Source: Hyphomicrobium sp. (GTDB taxonomy: Bacteria > Pseudomonadota > Alphaproteobacteria > Rhizobiales > Hyphomicrobiaceae). Taken from it: a DNA stretch of 64,000 nt. The stretch covers positions 162,461-226,460 of the forward strand of contig RXJH01000002.1 of NCBI GenBank assembly GCA_003987725.1. The letters run 5' to 3'. Made by a program: the position numbers and the translations under genes. Shown in pieces: positions 16,740-25,669 of the stretch (the stretch's first letter is position 1; each line of letters begins with the position of its first letter). The notes under the pieces were generated by a model. The model saw only the letters and a list, made by a program, of their open reading frames with translations. It did no database searches and had not been told where the DNA came from.

Positions 16740-17819
16740 GTGATGGCAAGAAGCCATAGAATTACGATCGATGGAAAGAGCTTCGAGGCACGACCAGGCG
16801 AGCTGCTGCTCGACGCAGCTCTGAATAACGGCGTCGACCTGCCCTACGATTGCCGCTCCGGACACTGCGGCACATGCTGTGTTCGGTTGGTTTCCGGCGA
16901 CGTGGTCGGCGGCGAAGGCTCGGAACCCGGCATCGTGCATGCATGCCAGTGCCGGATCGGCAGCAACGCGGTTTTAGAGAGTAACCGTCAGACAAATATT
17001 CGCGCTGTCGAAGGTGTGTTGAGTTCGCTGCGTCCCCTGTCGTCCGAGGTGATCGAGGTTGGCATCAGGACAGAACGGGCGCTGCCCCATCACGCTGGTC
17101 AATATGCGCAGGTGTGTTTCAAGGGATATCCGCGCCGCCCTTACAGCATTACCCATCCTCTGCGTGGCGATCCGGACAGCAGCTCCATCTGGTTTCATGT
17201 CCGGCGCATGAAGGACGGCCGTGTCAGTTCATCACTCGGCAAGCGCATCAAGCCAGGCCACCGGGTGACTTTGACTGGGCCCTACGGCTCGGCACATTTG
17301 CGGCCCAATCTCGAGGGCCGCCTCATTCTCGTCGCCACCAATACGGGCTTCGCACCGATCTGGTCCATCGCCGTCGCCGCTTTGCGTGAGTGGCCCGAGC
17401 GAAGGATGATGATCATTGCGGGTGGCCGGACCGTCGAGTCTTTATATATGGGTCAAGCGCTCGTGAAGCTCGCAAGCTTCCCCAATGTCCTTGTCGTGCC
17501 TGTCTGCAGTGGCACGCAGGCTTTGCCCAACGCCGTCATGCCCGGCCGGCCGACCGACTATCTGCCCCGCCTGTTGCCTACCGATGTCCTCTACGCCTGC
17601 GGCGCGCCGGGGATGGTCGAGTCAGTCAAATCCATCGCCGCGCATGTCGGTGCGACCTGCCATGCAGATCCTTTTCTGCCAAACGGCGATACCACGAGCG
17701 AGAGCAACGTTCTGACCCGGGTCATAAAAAAGCTGGCGACGCCCCTCGGCCGCCCGATGCGCAAGCCCGATTTCGATCGCTCGCGCGACCTCGCGATCAC
17801 ATTCGATACGAGCGCGTAG
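16740..17819 (+). CDS. [2Fe-2S] ferredoxin-flavin oxidoreductase (FNR-type)
   Basis: About 359 aa from GTG 16740 or ATG 16743. Residues 1-90 form a plant-type [2Fe-2S] ferredoxin domain with CRSGHCGTC and a later Cys in HACQC. Residues 100-330 form an FNR module with RRPYSITH for FAD, VTLTGPYGSAHL, an NAD(P)H-domain start LILVATNTGFAPIWSI, and VLYACGAPGMV near the end. There is no signal peptide, so it is cytoplasmic. Relatives are reductase components of oxygenases, but no oxygenase gene is near. Here it heads an operon of cytochromes, so I infer electron exchange between NAD(P)H and the membrane cytochrome chain. Confidence 0.85.
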   Translation: MMARSHRITIDGKSFEARPGELLLDAALNNGVDLPYDCRSGHCGTCCVRLVSGDVVGGEGSEPGIVHACQCRIGSNAVLESNRQTNIRAVEGVLSSLRPLSSEVIEVGIRTERALPHHAGQYAQVCFKGYPRRPYSITHPLRGDPDSSSIWFHVRRMKDGRVSSSLGKRIKPGHRVTLTGPYGSAHLRPNLEGRLILVATNTGFAPIWSIAVAALREWPERRMMIIAGGRTVESLYMGQALVKLASFPNVLVVPVCSGTQALPNAVMPGRPTDYLPRLLPTDVLYACGAPGMVESVKSIAAHVGATCHADPFLPNGDTTSESNVLTRVIKKLATPLGRPMRKPDFDRSRDLAITFDTSA

Positions 17820-17848
17820 GACGCGCCGAAGCAAGGTTCGAAGACGTT

Positions 17849-18907
17849 GTGGTTTTAGATCGTTTGAGTTTCAGTTCCTCGCATTCCGGCACACGGCGCC
17901 TCTCGCGCCTTGGCTATGTTCTCTCCGGCTCGCTGATCATGTGTTTTGCCGCGTGTGGCGCGTCCCTATCCGATCCCGCCCTGATCGTCGGGCCGAACGC
18001 TTGCGCCGAGTGTCACAAGCAGGAGACCGAAGCGTGGAAGACAACGCATCATTTCAAAACGTTTAGAGACCTTCCACGCAGCGATGAGGCGAAGAAAATC
18101 GCTGAGAAAATGGGCATAAGACGCATCAAGTCGGAAAGCTTGTGCGTCAATTGTCATTTCACGGTGCAGCAGAAGGACGACAGCAAGGGGCCGATCGCAG
18201 GCATCTCCTGCGAATCTTGCCACAGTGCCGGCAAAGATTGGATCAAAGTTCACAGCGGCTACAGCGGCAAGACCGCAAAGACAGAGACCAAAGCCGAGGC
18301 AGCGGCACGCTGGAAGCTTGCCGATTCAAAAGGGATGATAAGGACCCGCGCGATCTATCAGCTGGCGAAGAACTGCTACGGCTGCCACGTCGTGCCGCAA
18401 GAAGAACTCGTGAACAAAGGCGGCCATATTGCCGGTAGCGCCTTCGATCTCGTCTCCTGGTCACAGGGTGAGGTGCGCCACAATACTTGGTATTCCAAAG
18501 GCAAGGAGAACGCCGCTGCGAACACGACGCGCAGGCGAATGCTCTATCTCGTCGGCCTTGGCGTTGAACTTGAGACTGCATTGCGCGCAGTGGCGAAGGC
18601 GACGGTGAGAAAGCCTTACGCGTTCTTCATGGCGCAGCGCGTTGATCGGGTACGAAAGCAACTCGCCGCAGCGGCAAAAGCCGCGCCGAACGTGCCGGAA
18701 ATCGCCAAGTTGGTCGAATACGCACATTCAGCATCGCTGAAGCTCAACAATGAGCGCCAGCTGTCGGCAGCAGCCGACGGCGTCTCCAATCTGCTCGCGG
18801 GCCTCACCGAAAAATACGACGGCAGCACGATGGCCGGGCTCGATGCCCTTATTCCTGGTCCGGAAAAGTATGTGGGGCACATAAGGCAACCGAGTGCGAC
18901 CAACTGA
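17849..18907 (+). CDS. Tetrahaem c554-type cytochrome
   Basis: About 352 aa from GTG 17849, 29 bases after the reductase gene. The start is uncertain (TTG 17864 is also possible). A much longer in-frame reading back to 17390 overlaps the reductase gene and is rejected. A hydrophobic leader ends in CFAACG, which could be a lipobox (Cys36). Four CXXCH sites follow: CAECH (52), CVNCH (99), CESCH (121), CYGCH (176). The spacing and the ACAECHKQETEAWKTTHHF opening match cytochrome c554. The C-terminal half is helical and Ala/Lys-rich with no haem site. It is predicted periplasmic, possibly lipid-anchored. Confidence 0.85.
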   Translation: MVLDRLSFSSSHSGTRRLSRLGYVLSGSLIMCFAACGASLSDPALIVGPNACAECHKQETEAWKTTHHFKTFRDLPRSDEAKKIAEKMGIRRIKSESLCVNCHFTVQQKDDSKGPIAGISCESCHSAGKDWIKVHSGYSGKTAKTETKAEAAARWKLADSKGMIRTRAIYQLAKNCYGCHVVPQEELVNKGGHIAGSAFDLVSWSQGEVRHNTWYSKGKENAAANTTRRRMLYLVGLGVELETALRAVAKATVRKPYAFFMAQRVDRVRKQLAAAAKAAPNVPEIAKLVEYAHSASLKLNNERQLSAAADGVSNLLAGLTEKYDGSTMAGLDALIPGPEKYVGHIRQPSATN

Positions 18908-18984
18908 TTTCGGCGCGATGTCGACAGCAGCAGCCTGACACGCACGATGGGGGAAAGACGGATGAATGATTTTGGCGGGCCGCC

Positions 18985-19890
18985 GTGAAATTGGTGGCAC
19001 GGCGCACGGCGAACGGAACGATCGGAGCACAGGCTCCAGGATCGATGGGTGGGGCCAGCGGCCAGATAATAACTGCGATACTGATCGTGGCCATCTCCGG
19101 TGGCCTATTCTGGCTTGTCGAAATCTACACCAATGGACTTCGCGACCCGCGTTATCTCGACGGCTGGCTACTCGCCAGTGGAATGGCCCTGCAGCTCCTT
19201 TTTCACATCGCAACGAAAACGGGCCAACTATCGCCAAAGACTATCGTGCGCTGGCGGACGTTTCATATTTTCGTCGGCTACCTGCTCGTCGCCGCCTTCC
19301 TATCCCATTCGAATTTCTCCGTTCCGCACTCGGCTTTCGGTTCCGCGTTATGGGCGGGCTTCGTGCTCGTCACCCTCACCGGCCTTTTCGGCACGTACCT
19401 GGCTTGGTCGCTTAAATCCAAAGGCCGCATCGACGAGCGCGTTGGTTATGATCGCATTCCCGGCCGCGTCGCCGAACTCGCGCAAGATGTCAAAGCGGTC
19501 GTCGCGATGCCAGATCCTTCGGCCGACCCGATCGCCCTACCCGCGGCGCCTTACGATGCCTGGATCATCGATCTCTACACCAACCACCTGCACGACTTTT
19601 TCGAGGGGCCGCGCAATTTCTCATCCCATCTGGTCGCGTCGCAGCGTCCCCTCAAACGGCTGATCGACGAAATCAACCACCTCGCGCCCTACGTTGACGC
19701 CCAGGGCCAGGAAAAGCTTTCCAGAATTTGGAACCTTGTAGCTGAAAAGGATCGGCTCGATTTCGCGCGCGTCCATTTCGGGCTCACCAGGGCTTGGCTC
19801 TTGGTGCATGTGCCAGTCACCTACGGGCTTCTCGTGCTCTCGGTGCTGCACGTCCTCGTCGTCTACTCCTACTCGTCTGGAACTATGTGA
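18985..19890 (+). CDS. Polytopic membrane protein, candidate cytochrome b
   Basis: 301 aa, GTG start. Hydrophobic segments lie at about residues 27-47, 60-76, 93-109, 119-141 and 270-294. Histidines sit in or near helices: H74 (LLFHIATKTG), H94 (RTFHIFVGY), H108, H115, H275 and H289 (VHVPVTYGLLVLSVLH). This layout fits a dihaem b-type cytochrome or quinol-interacting membrane subunit with a soluble loop (145-265) between helices 4 and 5. The stop overlaps the ATG of the decahaem gene, indicating a tight complex. Haem binding is inferred from the histidines; I cannot place it in a named family. Confidence 0.6.
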   Translation: MKLVARRTANGTIGAQAPGSMGGASGQIITAILIVAISGGLFWLVEIYTNGLRDPRYLDGWLLASGMALQLLFHIATKTGQLSPKTIVRWRTFHIFVGYLLVAAFLSHSNFSVPHSAFGSALWAGFVLVTLTGLFGTYLAWSLKSKGRIDERVGYDRIPGRVAELAQDVKAVVAMPDPSADPIALPAAPYDAWIIDLYTNHLHDFFEGPRNFSSHLVASQRPLKRLIDEINHLAPYVDAQGQEKLSRIWNLVAEKDRLDFARVHFGLTRAWLLVHVPVTYGLLVLSVLHVLVVYSYSSGTM

Positions 19891-22241
19891 TGTGGCGTTT
19901 CTTCTGGCCGCAAGAGAGCGAAAATCCGAAACCACCAAGTTTTCGGCGCGACCGCCTCGCGCTGCTCGTAGCGCTCATCACGGCCGCCTGCACGCTTACC
20001 GCCTTCTTTCTCTCAAAGGGCACGCATTTCCTCATGCCCGGACCGCTGACGAGCGCTCATGCTTCGATTGAGAATTGCTCTTCGTGTCACGGCAAAAGCA
20101 GCAGCGGTAAGTTGAGTTGGATTCACGGCCTCGTCGCCGGCGATCCGATTGCCGATAGCAAGACCTGCATGACCTGCCACAAGATGCCGGCAACGGCCTT
20201 CTTCCCGCACGACGCTTCGCCCGATGTCCTGATCGCGAGCACGAAACGACTGACCAAGACTGCCGCGACAACGCCCGAGCCACTAACGGCTCGCGCACAA
20301 AACACCGCCTTCCCGGCCCACGATGTCGTCGCGCGCGGCCTGACTTGCGCGACCTGTCATCAGGAGCATCAGGGCACAAATTTCAATCTGAGCAAGATCT
20401 CCAACGAGCAGTGCCGCTCGTGCCACGTTGTGAAGTTCGAGAGCTTCGACAGCAATCACCCGCAATTCGAGAACTATCCGTTCGATCGGCGCACACGGAT
20501 CATCTACGATCACGCCAGCCATTTCGATAAACACTTTCCCGAAGTGGCGAAGAAGGATGCGACAAAGCCCATACCCGCGACCTGCTCGACCTGTCACGAC
20601 AGCCAGAAGGACAGGCGCATCATGAGCGTGGCGCCGTTCGACAAGACCTGCAGCGGCTGCCATCTCGATCAGATCACCGGCAATGAACGAGCGACGGGCC
20701 CGAAAGGCATCGCCTTCCTCGCGCTCCCTGGCCTCGACCTCGAAACCCTGAAGATGCGAAACGCTGCAATCGGCGAATGGCCGGACGCGTCCGAAGCCGA
20801 GCTGACACCCTTCATGAAGGTTATGATCAGCCGGAGCGAAAAGGGCCGTGCTCTTATCAAGACGGTAGACAGACTGAACCTCCAGGATCTGACCAACGCA
20901 ACCGACGAGCAGGTCGCGGCGGTGAAAGATCTGATCTGGGAGATCAAGCGGCTCATTTATGCGCTGATCTCTGGCAAGGCCTCGGACGTTCTCGGCTACC
21001 TCAATACAGGCGGCGGCGCTAAGTTGAGTCCGTCACTGGTTGCCGATCTGACCGCGAGCATACCGCGCGATGTCATCGTCGGCGCCCAGCAGCAGTGGCT
21101 GCCCAATCTCGCGAGGGAAATCACCGGTGGTCCAGTCACCGCCGATCCGCAACCAATCGCAAATGACCACGAGCAACGCAATTCAAGCGCGACAGCCGCG
21201 GAAGAGCCGCCACCCCCGAATGCGCCTCAGCCAACCGCCGAGACAGGGGAAAAGGAAGTGACGACAGACAAAGAGGGACCGAGCGAAAAGGCAAGCGGCA
21301 CCAAATACGATCCGCCAGCATGTGTCATGCGCGTCTTTGGTCAGTGCCTCATGTCCGCCGCGGGACAGGAGAACAAACCTGACGACGCGAATTCCGCCGA
21401 GTCGAATGAAGGCAAGGAAAAGCGCTCCGCAGGTAGCCTGCCTGAACCGATGCGAGCTGGGTTGCAGGACGCCGGACCGGCGGCCAATTCTCAAGCTGGC
21501 GGCGACAAAGCGACAAACCAATCCGATGACCTCCTCCGCCCCACGGAGGAAGAACTTCGCGAGATGAAGTCTCGCAGCAAGGACGGCACGAGAACGCCCC
21601 AGGCTCGCGAAGGCTCATCGCAACCGGACAATGCGCCTGTGCCTCAGGCAAAGACCACACCGGTGATCAGCATCGAAAGCAATGTCGATCCGGAAAGCTG
21701 GGCCGAATACGGTGGTTGGTATCGCCAGGATTACGCGATTTTCTACCGCCCGGCAGGCCACAAGGACAAATTCGTCTACTCATGGCTCTCTCTGACCGGG
21801 CCTGAGGCGTCGAAAGGTGATCGAAGCCCCGCAGCTGCCGTCTTCGACTTTCTGACGACCAAGGACGCTCAAGGATCATGCACGAAATGCCACAGCGTCG
21901 ACGACATTCGAGGCAAGGGGCGAACCGTAAATTTCTCACCACCGTCGACTGACATGAAACTCGGACGCTTCACGACTTTCATCCATCAGCCGCATCTCGG
22001 TGTCATGCAGGATCGCGGGTGCCTCACCTGCCATAGCCTCCAGAAGGGCCGCCCATACCTAAAGAGCTACGAGCAGGGCAATCCGCACGAATTCACCTCC
22101 AATTTTGGAGCAGTGAGCAAGGACCTTTGCCAAGCGTGCCACGCGTCCAACAAGGTGCGCCAGGATTGTATGACGTGCCACAAGTATCATGTGAATGGCG
22201 TGATCACACCAATCATGCAGACGAAGATTCCGATGCAGTAG
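19890..22241 (+). CDS. Membrane-anchored decahaem c-type cytochrome with a 400-residue spacer
   Basis: 783 aa from ATG 19890, overlapping the previous stop (TGATG). A helix at residues 23-42 is a signal anchor. Ten CXXCH sites are split into two groups: six at about 63, 93, 153, 175, 232 and 254, and four at about 664, 711, 747 and 760. The N-terminal group resembles class III-like multihaem domains (IIYDHASHFDKHF). Between the groups lie a helical segment (260-400) and a long Pro/Glu/Lys/Ser-rich disordered stretch (about 415-620), which holds one isolated Cys pair (ACVMRVFGQC). It would span from the inner membrane into the periplasm. Confidence 0.85.
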   Translation: MWRFFWPQESENPKPPSFRRDRLALLVALITAACTLTAFFLSKGTHFLMPGPLTSAHASIENCSSCHGKSSSGKLSWIHGLVAGDPIADSKTCMTCHKMPATAFFPHDASPDVLIASTKRLTKTAATTPEPLTARAQNTAFPAHDVVARGLTCATCHQEHQGTNFNLSKISNEQCRSCHVVKFESFDSNHPQFENYPFDRRTRIIYDHASHFDKHFPEVAKKDATKPIPATCSTCHDSQKDRRIMSVAPFDKTCSGCHLDQITGNERATGPKGIAFLALPGLDLETLKMRNAAIGEWPDASEAELTPFMKVMISRSEKGRALIKTVDRLNLQDLTNATDEQVAAVKDLIWEIKRLIYALISGKASDVLGYLNTGGGAKLSPSLVADLTASIPRDVIVGAQQQWLPNLAREITGGPVTADPQPIANDHEQRNSSATAAEEPPPPNAPQPTAETGEKEVTTDKEGPSEKASGTKYDPPACVMRVFGQCLMSAAGQENKPDDANSAESNEGKEKRSAGSLPEPMRAGLQDAGPAANSQAGGDKATNQSDDLLRPTEEELREMKSRSKDGTRTPQAREGSSQPDNAPVPQAKTTPVISIESNVDPESWAEYGGWYRQDYAIFYRPAGHKDKFVYSWLSLTGPEASKGDRSPAAAVFDFLTTKDAQGSCTKCHSVDDIRGKGRTVNFSPPSTDMKLGRFTTFIHQPHLGVMQDRGCLTCHSLQKGRPYLKSYEQGNPHEFTSNFGAVSKDLCQACHASNKVRQDCMTCHKYHVNGVITPIMQTKIPMQ

Positions 22242-22346
22242 AAATATGCGCGGCGATTCTTCATGTTTTGACGCGGGCCATCGTTACGCTAACGCCTCAT
22301 TTTGCGTCCCATTCTTCTGCAAAAAATGCGTTCACGAGGATTGGAC

Positions 22347-23216
22347 ATGAAACAGCTTTATTTGATGGTCGCGACGGGAACAGCGGCCACGCTGTTGGCA
22401 ACAGCACTTCTTCTCTTGCGTGTTAAATTGCACGGCAACCGGCCGGCACTGGTGCTTGTCAGACGCTGGGTCGCAACGAACTTCCATACGTCCGGGCTCG
22501 TATTGGTTCCGCTTGCGATGATCGCCGTCTCTTGTTTTGCAGGCGTCGCCCAGAATGGGTCGAGTTCTCGCAGCGGCGGAGCAACTTCATCACTCGCCTC
22601 TGATGATGGCTCGGATCCAGCGCCAGCGCTTGAGTCTCTTCGCGCGTACGCAAACTCGATAGACGCACATCCGGAAACGACGGCAGCTCAATCGCCCGCT
22701 CAAAACGCAGTTGAGTTGCCCGACGTCGAAACGATGATCGTGAAGCTCGTGACAAGGCTCGAGCAAGATCCGAACGATGTGAACGGCTGGAAAATGCTCG
22801 GATGGTCCTATCTCAATACGGATAAGCCAGACGACGCGGCCAAAGCTTACGAAACCGCCCTGAAGCTCGACCCCGGCAATACGGAAATCCAGAAGGCCCT
22901 CGAGCAAGCAAAGGCGGCACAGATCGCCGCAAGCAATCGGCCATCGGCTACAGCTTCGCAGCCTGCCGCAGAGGACACCGCTTCTCAGCGTAACGACATG
23001 ATCCGCGGCATGGTCGACAACCTCGCAGCCCGGCTCGAAAAATCTCCAAACGACGAGAATGGCTGGCTGCGCCTGATGAGTTCGCGCATGACGCTTGGCG
23101 AAAAAGACGCTGCAAAAGCCGCGCTGGCGAAAGCGCGCGCAGCGTTTACAAACGACGCCGATGCAACGGCCCGTTTGACCTCGGCCGCACGCGAACTCGG
23201 CATCGAGAGCGATTGA
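22347..23216 (+). CDS. CcmI/CycH-like TPR protein for cytochrome c maturation
   Basis: 289 aa from ATG 22347, with CGAGGA upstream. One N-terminal helix (residues 3-21) and a second at about 44-62 (FHTSGLVLVPLAMIAVSCFAGVA) are followed by TPR repeats: DPNDVNGWKMLGWSYLNTDK with PDDAAKAYETALKLDPGN, then a second pair after SPNDENGWLRLMSSRMTLG. This resembles the TPR domain of CcmI/CycH/NrfG, which holds apocytochrome c for haem attachment. It is the last gene of the multihaem operon. I infer a dedicated maturation factor. The general ccm genes are not in the window. Confidence 0.75.
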   Translation: MKQLYLMVATGTAATLLATALLLLRVKLHGNRPALVLVRRWVATNFHTSGLVLVPLAMIAVSCFAGVAQNGSSSRSGGATSSLASDDGSDPAPALESLRAYANSIDAHPETTAAQSPAQNAVELPDVETMIVKLVTRLEQDPNDVNGWKMLGWSYLNTDKPDDAAKAYETALKLDPGNTEIQKALEQAKAAQIAASNRPSATASQPAAEDTASQRNDMIRGMVDNLAARLEKSPNDENGWLRLMSSRMTLGEKDAAKAALAKARAAFTNDADATARLTSAARELGIESD

Positions 23217-23240
23217 AAGCATCGAAGCTTCACGGCGTCA

Positions 23241-24782
23241 CTAATGTGAAAACCGCCTCGCCCCAAAGCGCGTAAGGACGTTGTGCGTGATTTGAGCGGC
23301 CGCATTGCTCAGCCGCGATGTTCGCAACTCCGGCGCATTGAAGTCATCCAACCCCCAACACCACTGGATACTTCCCGTCGCGAAAACCTGCCCTCCTGAG
23401 GGTGTGGCGTAGGTCGCCATGTTTGCAACCACACTGCGATTGGGATCAGTGAGGTTTTTAGCCGGAGAGGTCGCCAGCACCACAAGGCCCTCCGGCGCGC
23501 GATCCGTTACGCCGTCGACCTCATAGCCCAGCAGCCCGTGAAGTTCGGAACCCTCATCGAGCCCGGTATTTTCAAACGCCCAATGACCCGGATTTGATAC
23601 GACGATGTTGCCGTCTACCGGGTCCATTAAATACGAGATCCCGATAAGCGTATCCTCGGGCCGGGAAACAGGCGCGTCGCGCCAGTTGATTGTCGCCAAA
23701 TGATCGTTGGAGTGGTCGCCGTCGATGAGAACCGGATCCGCCGTGGCAGCACTTTCCTTATAGATTGCCAGAAACCTACAAGGACGGCCCTGGCGATCCT
23801 TCTCCTGCCGCACCTGCCAATAGACGGCGTTGGCCCCCGAGAAAAACAGGCTCGTGCCGTTGGCCAAAGCCTTCTCGATATGCGCGCGGCTTTCCCAAGA
23901 CCAGTACTCGTCATGAGCGCCGGCAATGAAGACCCGCCGCCGTGAAATGACATCCGGCGCATTGTGACTATCGACGTTCGTTATGTAGGTTACGTAGTAG
24001 CCTTCGCGCTCCAGCCAGCGAACCGTATTGTAATCCCACCCCGCGCTCGAAATCGGATACCCTTCGCTCACGGGCTGCACGTTCGACAGGAACTCACCCG
24101 CACCCATGCCAAACAGAGCCGCTGGATTATTGCTGGCGGCATAGGGTCTATTGAAGGAAACCACGACCGCGGGTTGACCCTTCGTAGAACCCCAGGGCAT
24201 CCCATTTCCACTACCCCACGAATAGCCCGACTTGCCGCCCCAAAAATTGTAGACTTGATAGGTATTGAGCGGCAGTTGATATACGATATCGGCTTGGTCG
24301 ATATCGCTCCTCACAACAAAAATAATATACGACTGGCGGCCCCTGATATTTTCCTCCAACTTGACGAGATAGGCTCCCGAAAGCCAGCCCTTCGGGATAA
24401 CCAATGCGTATGGATCTTTCCAATCGCAATCCACCAGTCCAGTCTCGGGGTCTTGAGCCGGAATAACTTGGCGGAAACCTTGTACCGAGACAGGGCCGAA
24501 AACATGCCGCGCACCTTTCCCGCCGTACCAGCCCATCCTAAAAATTTCGATGGTGTACGAACGAGCCCGAGTACTGACGTAAAACTCGATCGTCTCGCCT
24601 GCCGAGGCACTGCAGAGAGACGCATATCCCTCGATCTCGCGCCATAAGGCAGGTCTCGTCAGTTTCCAACGTTCCGTGCCGCGGCGAAGGTTTTCGTACA
24701 AAATCGGATTGGATTTTCTGGAGAGGACGAGCCGGACTCGCGCAAGAAGGCGACGCAAAGGTTCGAGGAAATGGGCAGCCAT
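23241..24782 (-). CDS. N,N-dimethylformamidase beta-subunit-like protein
   Basis: 513 aa. It shows features of the DMFase large-subunit C-domain family: YTIEIFRMGWYGGKGARHVFG (an Ig-like strand region), a RQSYIIFVVRSD strand, the catalytic-domain stretch QLPLNTYQVYNFWGGKSGY, VVVSFNRPY, DYNTVRWLEREGYYVTYITN, and GAHDEYWSWESR, which holds likely metal/acid residues. DMFase releases dimethylamine, a C1 growth substrate, from dimethylformamide. True DMFase also needs a small alpha subunit, which I do not see, so the substrate is uncertain. It converges with the cytochrome operon, 24 bases apart. Confidence 0.75.
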   Translation of the reverse strand: MAAHFLEPLRRLLARVRLVLSRKSNPILYENLRRGTERWKLTRPALWREIEGYASLCSASAGETIEFYVSTRARSYTIEIFRMGWYGGKGARHVFGPVSVQGFRQVIPAQDPETGLVDCDWKDPYALVIPKGWLSGAYLVKLEENIRGRQSYIIFVVRSDIDQADIVYQLPLNTYQVYNFWGGKSGYSWGSGNGMPWGSTKGQPAVVVSFNRPYAASNNPAALFGMGAGEFLSNVQPVSEGYPISSAGWDYNTVRWLEREGYYVTYITNVDSHNAPDVISRRRVFIAGAHDEYWSWESRAHIEKALANGTSLFFSGANAVYWQVRQEKDRQGRPCRFLAIYKESAATADPVLIDGDHSNDHLATINWRDAPVSRPEDTLIGISYLMDPVDGNIVVSNPGHWAFENTGLDEGSELHGLLGYEVDGVTDRAPEGLVVLATSPAKNLTDPNRSVVANMATYATPSGGQVFATGSIQWCWGLDDFNAPELRTSRLSNAAAQITHNVLTRFGARRFSH

Positions 24783-25005
24783 CGGGCAATAGCCTTCATG
24801 AAAAACGATATATTCAAAAAAGGTATTTCAGAGAAAATATGGAATAATTGTCAGCGCAAGAACCAATAAGGCTTCGGCTTATTCTCGATCAAGGGCGCAG
24901 AGCATCGAATCCCACGACCGACGCAATATTATCGACAGAAATCGGCCGCGGCTCCGCCGCCGAATTCCAAACTGTCGCATATTCCGATGCTCGAGAAGCC
25001 CGAGG

Positions 25006-25452
25006 CTATGCGTCTTTGTTCGCTTTCCCCAAAAGCGCGAGCGTCTTTCTGTCGGGTCCATTACAAAACGTGTAAAGCGCCCGCGCGTAGATGCTCTCGT
25101 GGCCCGTGACCGCTGCGAAGAGCGTCATCGACGAATGGAATTTCAGATTATCGGGCGTGCCCAAAATATCGATCAGAGACTTGTCTCTGTGATCGAGCAT
25201 CAGCGCCGTGACCTGCGCAAGACGGGGACCGAGCACCGGATGGCTGACGAACGCGCGTGCTTCCTCATAGCTTCCAATGCCAAATTTTTCCGACATGGCG
25301 CTCGAGCCCAGACCGCGGAATTGGGGGAAAATGAACCACATCCAATGCGATCGCTTCTTGCCCGCCGTGAGCTCGGTCACCACCCGCGCGAAAACATCCG
25401 CCTGCGCATGGACGAACCGCTCAAGGTCGAAAGGATCTGCACCTTCTTGCAT
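25006..25452 (-). CDS. DUF1810 family protein
   Basis: 148 aa from ATG 25452 (AAGGGACGTCC upstream); a longer frame to 25665 has no support. It has the DUF1810 pattern: DPFDLERFVHAQADVFARVV, then KRSHWMWFIFPQFRGLG, SSAMSEKFGI, and KFHSSMTLFAAV. Members are small, soluble and of unsettled function; macrodomain-associated roles are suggested for some. It is probably a single-gene unit. Confidence 0.85.
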   Translation of the reverse strand: MQEGADPFDLERFVHAQADVFARVVTELTAGKKRSHWMWFIFPQFRGLGSSAMSEKFGIGSYEEARAFVSHPVLGPRLAQVTALMLDHRDKSLIDILGTPDNLKFHSSMTLFAAVTGHESIYARALYTFCNGPDRKTLALLGKANKDA

Positions 25453-25669
25453 GGACGTCCCTTTGTGAACACCGGCGATCGGTCCCGGCCCATCACTCCT
25501 TCGTAGCCCCCGCGCCTCCGATGTTATTTGATCAATCCGGCAAACCGCAACTTTCCACTGCACTGACCCATCGGCAAAGGGCTTCATGCGCCGGCACGGC
25601 CAGGATTGCGTTGCAAAGCGCGCGGAGGAAATCGCGCGATGGCGTCGTGGGCGCCAGCAGCCCAAACGG

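Noticed and set aside
17390..17848. N-terminal extension of the tetrahaem cytochrome inside the reductase gene
   Set aside because: It lies out of frame over a conserved coding region and shows low-complexity Arg-rich text; the haem protein starts after 17819.
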